64,000 nucleotides of DNA from assembly GCA_039566865.1 (NCBI GenBank), contig CM076943.1, positions 39,006,663 through 39,070,662 on the forward strand, in the 5' to 3' direction. The notes under the pieces are model-generated. The model did no database searches. It worked only from the letters and a program-made list of their open reading frames with translations, and was not told the DNA's origin. Shown in pieces: positions 1 to 10,100 of this stretch; position 1 is the first letter of the stretch, and each line of letters opens with the position of its first letter. Both the position numbers and the translations under genes were made by a program. This stretch comes from Aurelia coerulea (Eukaryota; Cnidaria; Scyphozoa; Semaeostomeae; Ulmaridae).

Positions 1-267
1 AGCAACTGGAATTTGCTTTAAAAGCGTCCAGATATCATGAAAGCAATCTATCTTTACATCTATTACTAAAAGTTGGAATATTTCAAGCTATGGTAACAAC
101 AGTGAAACCTTTATGTCGTCTGCATAATTCTCCTCGAAGTATTTCATTTGAGACGAAACATCGCTTGCATTAACGAAGTTAACCAGAAGAGATTCAAGTT
201 TTTTTGAAGAAATAAAGCTGGGCTGGTTGAACCTCTCATTGATTGCCTCAACAATGAGATCAATGCC
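1..267 (-). pseudogene. hAT/ZMYM1-type transposase fragment
   Basis: On the minus strand this reads as a protein-like stretch. It contains the segments DLIVEAINERFNQPSF, KKLESLLVNF and YFEENYADDIKVSLLLP, then a TAG stop at 90..88, and coding-like sequence resumes in the same frame (LEIFQLLVIDVK...) up to the window edge. The pattern of a bulky ERFxQP motif followed by a leucine-rich helix resembles the TTF-type/ZMYM1-like hAT transposase family. The stop probably replaces a Gln codon, so this is a decayed copy. The remainder lies outside the window. Family assignment is by memory of motif style only. Confidence 0.45.
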
Positions 268-1005
268 TCAAAATAAATTCTTCTGCAATGATCCTGTTCT
301 GTTTCAGGAAAACTCCCTGACGCCGTACCTATTTCAAAACGAACCGGTACTCAAAAAACTAGAAAATCAAAAAACTATATCTTGAAAATTATTGGGGGGG
401 CTAAAGCCCCCCAGCCCCCCCGGCTCCGCGGTCCCTGAATTGAAAAGGACAGTATGGAAACATAACCATTCTTTGTTTTTCTTTTGTATGATATCATTCA
501 TGACGTGATATGTCTAATGAAAAAAAATTTATGTATTAGTTATAAGTTTACAAATTTCAGAATTTTTACAAAAATCATGTTTTTCAGTGACTTTGATATT
601 TCATCTGTAAATTAAAGTTAAAAGAAGCACAACAGTTACGGTTCTCTTAGGAGAGTTTTTACAGTCAAATATGTAGTTCTTCACATTAAGATAGTAAGAT
701 GACCAAGCTTCATCTTTCACACTAGCCCTAGTCAATTTGGAGTTCTGAGGGGGGGGGGGCTAATTTAGGTGTGTCCTTGTTGAAGAGATCTCTGATACCA
801 AACAAGCCCCCATTGCAAGCCTCCCCTTCTGTGTCAATCTGATTTCACTCTGCTAGTCTGCTAGAGCATGACACGGATCCCTCCATCTATCCACCTGGTC
901 GTTGTGATTCTGTTTGGTTGTTGTGTTGTTAGGCCAATAGTGCATCATTCATCGAGAAAAGCTCAAAAGAGAGTGGCTTCGGCATATAAAATTAAATATA
1001 ACACG
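268..1005. other. AT-rich intergenic, upstream of TXNDC9
   Basis: No further coding segment is visible here. There are short C- and G-rich runs near 395-425 and 750-760 that look like debris of the low-complexity MITEs seen elsewhere in the window. An ATG at 868 opens a frame into TXNDC9, but its 46 extra codons look like 5' leader (see TXNDC9). No promoter motif can be asserted. Confidence 0.4.
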
Positions 1006-1659
1006 ATGGCTATGGAACAGCAAATTATCCAAGCTGCTCAAGTTGTTGAAGGATGCATCGATGCAGAGATCCAACGCATGGACAACTTTGATCCTGATGA
1101 CATCGAAGCCCTACGTAAAAAACGGTTACAAGAACTGAAAAACCAGGCGGGAAAACGAGAGGAATGGATCTTGAAAGGCCATGGCAAATACACCGAACTT
1201 TCTGACGAAAAAGAGTTCTTCGAAGAAGTTAAAAATCATGAACGTATCGCTGTGCACTTCTACAGAGAGTCGACATTTCGATGCAAGATTGTCGACAAGC
1301 ACTTGAATATAATTGCCAGTAAGCATCTTGAAACGAAGTTCTTCAAGATTGATGCAGAAAAGGCGTTGTTTCTCAGCCAGAGACTCAAAGTAAAAGTTTT
1401 GCCAACTATTGCATTGATCGCTGATGGAAAAACAAAAGACTTCATTGTAGGGTTTGAAGATCTTGGGGGTGTAGATGATTTTCCAACAGAAATGTTGCAA
1501 TGGAGGTTGGGAATTTCAGAAATGATTTATTATAAAGGGGACAGGCCAGTTTTAAAAGGTGAAGAAAGTTCAGCAGGAGGGATATTCAATTTTGCAAGCA
1601 AAAAAGGAAAGACAATCAGAGGTGCTGATGATGATGACACTGATGATGAGGATGATTAG
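1006..1659 (+). CDS. TXNDC9: TXNDC9, thioredoxin domain-containing protein 9
   Basis: Cytosolic phosducin-like/thioredoxin-fold protein. Family members bind the CCT/TRiC chaperonin and modulate actin and tubulin folding. From the Met codon at 1006 the product is 217 residues, close to the 226 of human TXNDC9. An N-terminal helix with the segment EAQ-like charged repeats (KRLQELKNQ) is followed by GHGKYTEL, the thioredoxin-like core with HFYRESTFRCKI (a single Cys, no CXXC redox pair, as usual in this family), KHLETKFFKID, VKVLPTIALI and GFEDLGG..DFPTE.LQWRLG. The tail has KTIRG and a run of Asp/Glu at the end, as in the family. The frame extends back to an ATG at 868, but that extension (hydrophobic, Cys-rich) has no family counterpart, so I chose 1006. 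The CDS is intronless, unlike the human gene; it could be an ancestral intron loss or a retrocopy that remained intact. Confidence 0.93.
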   Translation: MAMEQQIIQAAQVVEGCIDAEIQRMDNFDPDDIEALRKKRLQELKNQAGKREEWILKGHGKYTELSDEKEFFEEVKNHERIAVHFYRESTFRCKIVDKHLNIIASKHLETKFFKIDAEKALFLSQRLKVKVLPTIALIADGKTKDFIVGFEDLGGVDDFPTEMLQWRLGISEMIYYKGDRPVLKGEESSAGGIFNFASKKGKTIRGADDDDTDDEDD

Positions 1660-2089
1660 CTGTAAAATCAAACTTTTAGTCTGTAAATTATTTTAAACAT
1701 CAGCATAAACTGTAGGCTTCATTGATAATATATCGTTGGAGAGCCTGTTGTGGCTTTAATCTTTCAATGCTCTGTTTTTTGGCGTATTTATGTGTTTGAA
1801 AATGCATCCAAGTCTCAATATCTTGATTTTCTTCCATAATGATGCAATGTGTTCAATTATCCTATACCAATGGGCCGCAAAACTTTTAAAGAATGAGGCT
1901 AGGGGACTGAAGCTACTGCCCTTTTTGCAAGATTCTTGAATTCACTTTTGTTTTGTTATCTCTGTCTAGAGGCTAAGGATACCTGAGTATCCCTTTCACT
2001 TGTGAAACACTATGCCAAAGGTCCATACAACGTTTAAAGTATCTTATACTCTTAATCCTTGTTTTCTTGCTTCCACAAAAGCTCTGTTA
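1660..2089. other. 3' flank of TXNDC9
   Basis: AT-rich non-coding sequence that presumably includes the TXNDC9 3' UTR. I see no repeat structure or coding potential in it. Confidence 0.4.
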
Positions 2090-2430
2090 AGCTCCCTGCG
2101 AGCTTATTTCATTTTGGGGACTCTAGAGGGGGCTTAGTGGAGAGCGGCATGCTCACATAGAGTCATATGACAAGGATGTAAATGATATAAATAGATTTTT
2201 AGTTTTTATATATCTACCCCATATTTGTGGAATGTCCAATACAATTTTATGTGTCAAATACACAAATTGAACACAGCTTTTATCCCAAACCATACTGAAA
2301 TTAGCATGCAAACTTGTATAGCTGAATGAGTGGAAAATCATTGGCAACCTCTGGTATTTGATATGAGGGGGGCTTGACAGATAAGGGGGGTATTAAAGGG
2401 AGGGTCTTATCAGAGAGAGGGGCTTAACAT
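2090..2430. repeat. Dispersed repeat family R1, copy 1
   Basis: This stretch carries the string ATGACAAGGATG followed by TTTAGTT, CCCATATTTG and TTTATCCCAAACCATA, and ends in G-rich GGGGGGCTTGA steps. The same order of blocks recurs at 16960-17430 and 21330-21695, and in inverse at 56795-57035; a diverged inverse piece lies at 38070-38240. It is a non-coding dispersed family. Better-preserved copies end in a motif like GAGCTTTTACGGTA. Confidence 0.6.
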
Positions 2431-2438
2431 AGCTAGCG

Positions 2439-2543
2439 CTTTTCAGGTTGAAATGCACTGTGATTTCTCTCTCTGCTAAGCCTGCGGCGCTGCGGCGCAG
2501 GCTTAGCAGAGAGAGAAATCACAGTGCATTTCAACCTGAAAAG
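2439..2543. repeat. Near-perfect hairpin, about 105 bp
   Basis: Left arm CTTTTCAGGTTGAAATGCAC... is matched by right arm ...GTGCATTTCAACCTGAAAAG with essentially no mismatch over about 45 bp. The apex is GC-rich (GCCTGCGGCGCTGCGG). It may be a minimal foldback MITE or an inverted duplication. A miRNA-like role cannot be excluded, but the stem is longer and more perfect than a typical animal pre-miRNA. Confidence 0.75.
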
Positions 2544-2845
2544 GAAAACCACAATTACCATGGCCAATGTCCATACTCAGCACATAAATTACAGGACTGA
2601 ATCTATGTGTAACAATCATTTGGTGCCTGTTTTGTTTGGGTAGTCTTGTTTCCAGTTTCCACTCTGTACAATGGGGGAGGTTTTATATTAATCCAATGTG
2701 ATCCACACCGGTGCATGTTCACAAACAGTCTTTGGAATGCTCTCCTGAAATTCTGCAAATATTTCCATGCAAAAAGATTGCAAAAATTTTCAAAAATGTA
2801 TCCTTGCATGCAGTGTTTTTTGTTTCAGTATTTCAGTATAGTATT

Positions 2846-3461
2846 ATGTCTGGTTCATTTCCTACCCAGACCATCCTCCCCCCCCCCCCCCGGGACACCC
2901 CCGGGCATTTGCACAAAAATTTCCCCGGCCCCTGGGCATTTGACCGCACATTTCCCCCGGTCCCTGGGCATTTGAGTAGCATTTGGCAACAACAAGAGCT
3001 TTTGCTTATACAGTAACTGGGAATACCCGGGGGGGAGGGGGGGGGGTACTTGACCAGGTTTTGGTCGGGGACATGCCATCGAAGCTTCAAAAATATACCC
3101 GTTCCTTATACCAATTTTGCGAAAAAGTATACCCGACCTTATACCAATTTTCCGAAAAAGTATACCAAAATCGTTCTAATCACGAAAATCGATACAGTTC
3201 CTTGTACCAAAATCGTGAAAATCGATACCGTTCCTTATACCAAAATCGCGAAAATCGATACCCTTCCCGATGGCACGTCCCCGTACCCAAAATATGTGAA
3301 GTACCCCCCCAGGTGGGAATATAGCATTTTTCAGTGCCCGGCCCCCTTGCATTTGACCCTCAATTTTTCCCCAGCCCCCAGGCATTTGAGCAAGGAATTT
3401 TTGTTGACCCCCGGGCCGGGCTGCCCGGGGGGATAGTCAGGGTAGGAATTGAACCAGACAT
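2846..3461. mobile_element. TIR element with internal degenerate tandem repeats
   Basis: Ends are inverted: ATGTCTGGTTCATTTCCTAC at the left and GTAGGAATTGAACCAGACAT at the right. Inside are C-rich blocks near each end (CCCCGGGCATTTG, repeated) and a central run, about 3090-3270, of roughly 35-bp imperfect repeats of the type TTCCTTATACCAA(A/T)...CGAAAA. There is no transposase, so this is non-autonomous. Reading frames here are low-complexity and not genes. Confidence 0.65.
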
Positions 3462-3519
3462 TATGTTACTGAATTTTGTTTGCTGTATTGAATATTGAAT
3501 TGAAAATATTTAATTACCC

Positions 3520-3902
3520 TCAAGTACCGAATAAACGGGGGGGTGAGAATAATCGGGGGGGTTGGAAATGGTTCAATATAATAATAATCGGGAGGGTTGG
3601 AACAATCGGGGGGGTTGGAAAAATTGAGAATAGTCGTTTTTCGTTTTCTTAGTAAAACACGTATCTAACATGGGTACCACGTATGTAAAACACGTGTGTA
3701 ACACGGGTCAGACAAACAAAGGAGAATAAAGTTAATAAATACAGTAAGTACATTTGCTTAGCAGGAATTATTAAAAAAATGTGTTCACTATTACTTCTAT
3801 TTTTCAAAAATTAATAAAAGGGGGGGTTGGAATAAAAGTGGGGGGGTTGGAAAATTTTTCAAAAATTAATAAGCGGGGGGGGGACGATTATTCGGTACTT
3901 GA
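3520..3902. mobile_element. G-rich MITE, copy 1
   Basis: Terminal inverted repeats TCAAGTACCGAATAA / TTATTCGGTACTTGA. The body has several G-runs of six to ten in the context CGGGGGGGTTGGAA, alternating with AT-rich sequence. A second copy is at 5461-5875. Non-coding and non-autonomous; superfamily not determined. Confidence 0.75.
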
Positions 3903-4088
3903 TAGTACGTTACCTCTTACCTCTACCTTCTACCTCTGCGTAGCTTTACGTTAGATCGAGGCAATTTAATTCACTTCAACTAAATATTTTCAAAAATAAA
4001 GCTGTGGCGGGAAGCTGAGTCTGGTTGCTTGAAGAAAGGAAAGAAAACATATCGAAAATATTAAAAAACTGCTGAACCTGGACTCTGG

Positions 4089-4163
4089 ATGCGAATATTT
4101 AGAAAAGCCATGAATGAAGTTCGTTGGGCATTCAACATTGCCTCTTGGAAACCCACCTCAAAG
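4089..4163 (+). CDS. AASDHPPT: AASDHPPT exon 1
   Basis: Starts at ATG 4089 (MRIFRKAM...) with a second in-frame ATG at 4110 giving MNEVRWAFNIASWKPTSK. The block VRWAF..(C/A)SW.P matches the N-terminus of the family. Either Met is possible; the human protein also has an extension before the conserved block. It ends AAG|GTATAA in phase 0. Confidence 0.8.
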
Positions 4164-7100
4164 GTATAAATATTGCTGCAGCAGTTGCATGCAAAAGGAA
4201 GCATGCCACAGCATTATCATCACAGCAGCCAGACTGCTATTTATGTCGTGCGCGCGGAATTCCGCGCGCAATTTCATGAATAACAAAGGAAGAACAATAG
4301 AACCATTCTTTTTAAAACAATAGCCAGGGCACTTTGCAAACTTATCAGTCTGGCACAGCAGATGTAAATAAAACACTATTTTGTTGAAATCGGCTACGGA
4401 ATAGCGTACAATGTGAAATATGATAACTTTTGTAATTGGCCAAGTAATCGCCTGCAGGAAATACTCTCTGAAATCGTGTGGATGAGTGGTTGCACCCAGA
4501 AATGGAGAGAAATGTTTGCTGAAGAAGGTTTACTGTACGACAACCCTAGAAAACATTTAGTCTATGAATCAGTTAATAAATATAATAGGATGTCTCCTTT
4601 TTGCTTTTACAATTGTTTTGGAATTTTGTCAGATGTTCATCAATATGATACCAAGCAGGCCCATAAGGAAGGGTGATATTTTTATGACACAAGAGAATAC
4701 ATTGCAATATGGCTTACGATCTGTTAGATATACAGGTGCTAAATCTTGGAGCAACATTGTCAAAAATGTTTTGTCAAAAATGTTTTTTCAAAAATTTAGA
4801 TATATTTCTCTCATGAAAGTTTCATATTTTGTTATTAGGCCTATACCAAGTTGTGAAGTATACATCAAGCAATAAAAGCCAGAAAGGCGATGCACATGCA
4901 TTGTAACAATTTACCTAGCCTAATGTCAATTTATATAGCTTCGGTCAGAAGCTTAAAACATGTTTCTTTTAGCATACTATTTGAGTGCCACGGGCCCTGG
5001 TTTCTTTATGCTTTGAAAATTAGTTCACGCTTTGAATGTTTTTAGACTTAACAACAAATGGTAATACCACATTGAAACAAATAACTTTCAACTCGAAACC
5101 TTAAACCAGAAACCCTAAACCTGATATCTTAAGACCGAAACCTGAAACCTTGAAAAAATATGGACAATCAAGAAACTGCTCATTAGCTGTTTGACCATCC
5201 TTTTGTTTGTTTGTTTGTTTGTTCATCTTATTTCAATTCGATAATTAATTCTAGCCAAAATACATACACATTATAATACATTTTTCATGAGTGGGCTACC
5301 ACAATTGGAGAATTAAAATGTGCCCCTGCCTGGGATCGAACCCGGGGTCTTCGTGTCAAAAGTTTCTCCAACATTCCACTGCGCCACTCAAGCGCAATGA
5401 AATGTTGGAGAAATCTGAAGTCATTCAGATTCAGATTCACATTATAATACATATATACATACTCTCAAGTACCGAATAAACGGGGGGGGGGGGGGGGGGG
5501 GGGTGAGAATAATCGGGGGGTTGGAAATGGCTCAAAATAATAATAATCGGGGGGGGGGTTGGAACAATCGGGGAGGGGGGGTTGGAAAAATTGAGAATAG
5601 TCGTTTTTCGTTTTCTTAGTAAAACACGCATCTAACATGGGTACCATGTATGTAAAACACGTATGTAACACGGGTCAGACAAATAAAGGAGAATAAAGTT
5701 AATAAATACAGTAAGTACATTTGCTTAGCAGGAATTATTAAAAAAAATTGTTCACTATTGCTTCTATTTTTCAAGAATTAATAAAAGGGGGGTTGGAATA
5801 AAAGTGGGGGGGGGGTTGGAAAATTTTTCAAAAATTAATAAGCGGGGGGGGGGCGATTATTCGGTACTTGAGAGTAAGTTAGCTAATCTAAGTCGAATGA
5901 TGTTAAATTAAATAAACGAATGAATTAACAAATTAAATTCAAATGTGAATAGAGGAAATACTATGAACAAAATTTACTGTAATATTTACAAGCATTACAT
6001 TTACAGCTTGGTCCGTCCCATTGTTTTATCATTTTTTTGAAACTGTTAAGGTTTTCAGCTGATTTTAATTCATTCGGTAAACAATTCCAGATTTGAGGTC
6101 CCATTGCTTTAAGGCTAACCGAAAGTTACTTGATTTGGCCGAAAATGATTCAAGTTATTCGGATACCGTGATGAATAATTTGAAGTCCTAAAACTAAAGA
6201 TGTTATTCATAAATGATGGATTCAAGTTTTTCATTGTTTTAAAGATTTTGATGCAAAGTGCCCTTTGACGAGCAACTTGCATTGTACATTTTTCTCGATT
6301 TGAGAAGTAGATCACAATAGGTACTTTTGTGATCGTTATACAGAAATCTCAATGCATGTTCCTGTATTCTTTCAATTTTCTGCAATGATTTTGATGATGA
6401 AAAATACCAAACTAAGGGACAATAGTTGAAATTTGAGTATACAAAACTTTGAACCAAAACTTCTCTTTCAGTAAAACCAATAAACGACCTGAGTCGTTTC
6501 AGAACGTTTAGTTGCGCCGCCGCTTTCTTGCAAAGATCCTTCTTAATCTCTTCTCCCATACATCATAGTGCTTTTTCTGAACCAAAAATCTCATGAACTG
6601 TTATTTCACTATGTTCCCATACACTCTGAAATACTTCAGGATCGATATTTTTGAGAAGTATCCCAAGAACTCAATTCCACATTTATTTTTCAGGCCATTA
6701 AAGTTGTGACTCAAACAGACTTCAATTTCAAAATCCATCAGCCAATTTTTCAACTATCATTTCTTTGTTATCCAATCAAAATAAAGCTTTTGAATTTTCA
6801 TTGTGCAAGATTTGATTCCCTATTGTTGCTTAGGCCACACAGAAAGAAATACCAAATTAGGGAATGGAAGAAATACCAAAACATGAAGTTTAAAAGTCTG
6901 AATTTATTTCATTCTCATATTATCAAGCACACTCTAGTCTGAAGGTTTATGAAACACAAAGTTTTGAAAATTGGACAATGTGTAGCCAAGAAAATTATTT
7001 TTGATATTGTAGTTTCAAGTAATGTCAAATGATTGGAAATATTTATATTTCGGTACATTTTGTTGCAATTAATGGGAGATTTTCAAAGTTTGTATCTTCA

Positions 7101-10100
7101 GAAATTATTTTGAAAATATATTAGCCAAATAAACTCCAAACTTAAAGCAACTAGTTGTCCAAGTTTTTACCAAAGAGTTTGTTCTAAATCGTACCCAAAA
7201 AGAGTTATTTATGGCCACTCTTATTTTTGCTGGTACAACAGATATTTTTTTAATGTTTTCAGCAATAGAAGTATATCGATGCCACTAAAGAACTAGAAAC
7301 TGACTCAAGACCATCGCTTTCATCTAGAGTCATGATATTTAACCCTCAGAAAGATCGTGTTTCATTGATGTACCTAAAATAACTTGTTTTCTAGTATTTG
7401 TTGTTTGTCCCATCAGCAGAAAAGAACCAAACATGCATTTTTGGTGATAACCAGAGGCGGATCCAGACTATTGCTATTGATGCTCAAGCAACAGTCAGAT
7501 TTTCAAAACAATAGTAATAATTGTTGATGTATATAGTTGTTCAATTTAGAGATTTTCCTTCTGTGAATTCATCTCATCGTTCAAGTCGCAATACGTCGAT
7601 TCCGGCAGTTAAAACTGGCTTTATACCCCGTATACTAAGCTTTGATGTTAAGAACTACTGCGAAGGAGAACGCATATTTGGTAGACCACTTTGCTTGATA
7701 TTTACCTTTGTTCTGTCCGTCGATAGGAGGTTTAACAAAGGCTAACATTCCGAGCAATAGTGGTCCGCAGATTACTGCCATCCCACTCTCAATCAGCTAT
7801 GGCCTTCTGTAGGCAAATTTTAGCGGGAGCAACAGTGAAATTTGAAAATGTGGGTGATAGCCAATCAGAGTTAGAGTTGACTGATGCTCGATTTTGGCGG
7901 GAGCAACAGTGGACTTTGGCCTCCAGAGCTGCACTTTGTTTTATTCGAGAACTTGAGGTCAACATGAAGCTGTGAGAAGCTGTCGTTGCTACTATAGCCT
8001 TTGAAAATGAATTAAACCTTACTTGAGATTGAAGAAATAGTGAAGCATAGAGCAACGCTGCCCGAAGAAGAGAGAAAAGCCGAATAGAGAAGTAAGGAAA
8101 ATGTGGATTCTATTTTGCTTGCGAGCAGGAGTCCTCAAGACGTTCGTAGGCTAGGCCTAAGCCCAGGGAATGTGATTTTTCTGCACTGCAGTTCCCAAAG
8201 ACGCAGTTGGAAATGGCTCCTCAAAACTTTTGCCCTATTCGGTATGCTACACAGCTTTCCAGTTACTTATTTTCTTTCCTCCTCATTCTTTCACTTCATC
8301 AACTCAGAGCAGCATTGAACGATTTTTACCATCGAGTCAATGAAATATGTATGTACCATCCCGGTGTCACGTTTTCTCTTGGGATGAATTTCATACAGAA
8401 TGGTGACAAAAGGACCCTAACAAAGGGATATTGTTCTGCGGGGATCCTCATGCAATGGGCTATTATGTTCAATGCTTTGGTCCAATAGGCCGTATTCTCT
8501 ACATTGTCACTGATCTTGTGTTATTGATTAAACCATTGTAAGGGTGATGAGTGAACAAACATTCTGAAAGGCTCTTTTGTCATTGCGCCACGGTAGTTTT
8601 GAATGGAATTTGATTCAAAGCTTTGCAAATGAACACAGGAGGGGGCAGTTTCGTTGCAGGCAAGTTTTATATCAGGTCGAGACTTTGACGGGAGAGAAGC
8701 TAAAGGATGGAAACTAGATCAGTGTGAATGATTGAATGCATGGCCTAACACAACTTGACGAGGAAATAGTAAACACCCATCCACCCATCCTATTTCTCTC
8801 TTTTTGATATGTTTGATTCTTGATTGCCATCAGCTATAACTTCACTTCGAGATGTTGTTCGAAAAATGTACGTTTTGTGCATATTAAAAGCTCGATTAAA
8901 AAGTTCAACAACCATAACATCCTTTTGTATTTAACTCACAAATGCTTCTCAGGACTTCTCAGACATAATAGTGCTGGAGTTTCTCAAAATGTTGGCCATA
9001 TTAGTACTGGTTTTTTATATAATAGATAGTTTCTTATAAAAAACGTGTAGTACATTAAACATTTTTTCTGATAAGAGCAAGCGTCCTGGAGTCTTGGTGA
9101 TGAGTCCTTGTCAGTCATGTATGGTGTCGTAAATATTTTTATGATATTTAAGACACCGTATTGGGTTTTACGAGATATTCTCATTTTAAGGAGACTTTAG
9201 ATCCTTTTCGGATAAGTACTATTTAGGGCGTTTCCACGAGGTTTCCCTTTAAATAAGGGCGTTTCCCGTTATGCAAAAGGGCGTGGTCCCAAAAATTTTG
9301 ACCCCCAGTACCCTGCGCCTTCGGCGCTTACCTCCCTTACGCTGACGTGCCTTCGGCGCATAGCACCTTCAGCTATAGTCAGATTTTTCCCTGGATCCGC
9401 TCCTGATAACTACCACGATAATGAGGGGCTTGAAGACTTTATCAGTGTATGAAATAAAATGTCATTAGAATGATAAAAATGACTGATATTTGTGTCTCTG
9501 AGTCTCTTATTTGTGGTAGTTATCACGGAAAACATGCCTTTCTTTGTTTCTACTGATGAGCTGATGAGACAAACAGAAAAATGCTTGAAAACAGTGATTT
9601 TATGTACATCAATGAAAAGCCAATCTTTCTGAGGGTTTAATATCATGATTCTATGGAAGAGATTGAGTTAATATAAGTCAGTTTCTAGGTCATGAAAATT
9701 GCAGCAACAAAGGCCAACCAAGAGATGGCACGTGCAAGGCATGCTGGATGAAACAGACCCTTTAATGACGAAAACATTGAAAGCATCTCAACAATATTAG
9801 ACTGCTTTCAAAATCGACTGACTGAATAACCGAAAAAGACTGACAATGTGGCCAAACAACGCACAAGTTTACACTAAACATTTGTCCAGTGTAAATATCC
9901 AGTCATTTGGCCAGGGCTTTACATGCTCATACTGAATTTAGCAGGATATACATTGTTGCATAATGAAGAAATCACATTCTGTCACAGGAATGGATCAATG
10001 CTGCATCGTACTTGTCACAAGAAGAGAAGAAACGAGTACATCAATTTGTGTTCAAGAGTGATGCTATGCTTGCAATGGTATTTAAGTTATTTTTTTGTGA

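Noticed and set aside
868..1005. Upstream ATG extending TXNDC9 by 46 codons
   Set aside because: The extension has no counterpart in the family and the block homologous to TXNDC9 begins right after the Met at 1006; kept only as a finding.
4413..4875. Two short frames downstream of AASDHPPT exon 1
   Set aside because: No family similarity and no splice borders that fit the gene; probably intron.
5284..5425. tRNA gene
   Set aside because: A and B boxes are present, but a proper acceptor stem and anticodon arm are not apparent and a truncated copy exists elsewhere, so a SINE is more likely.
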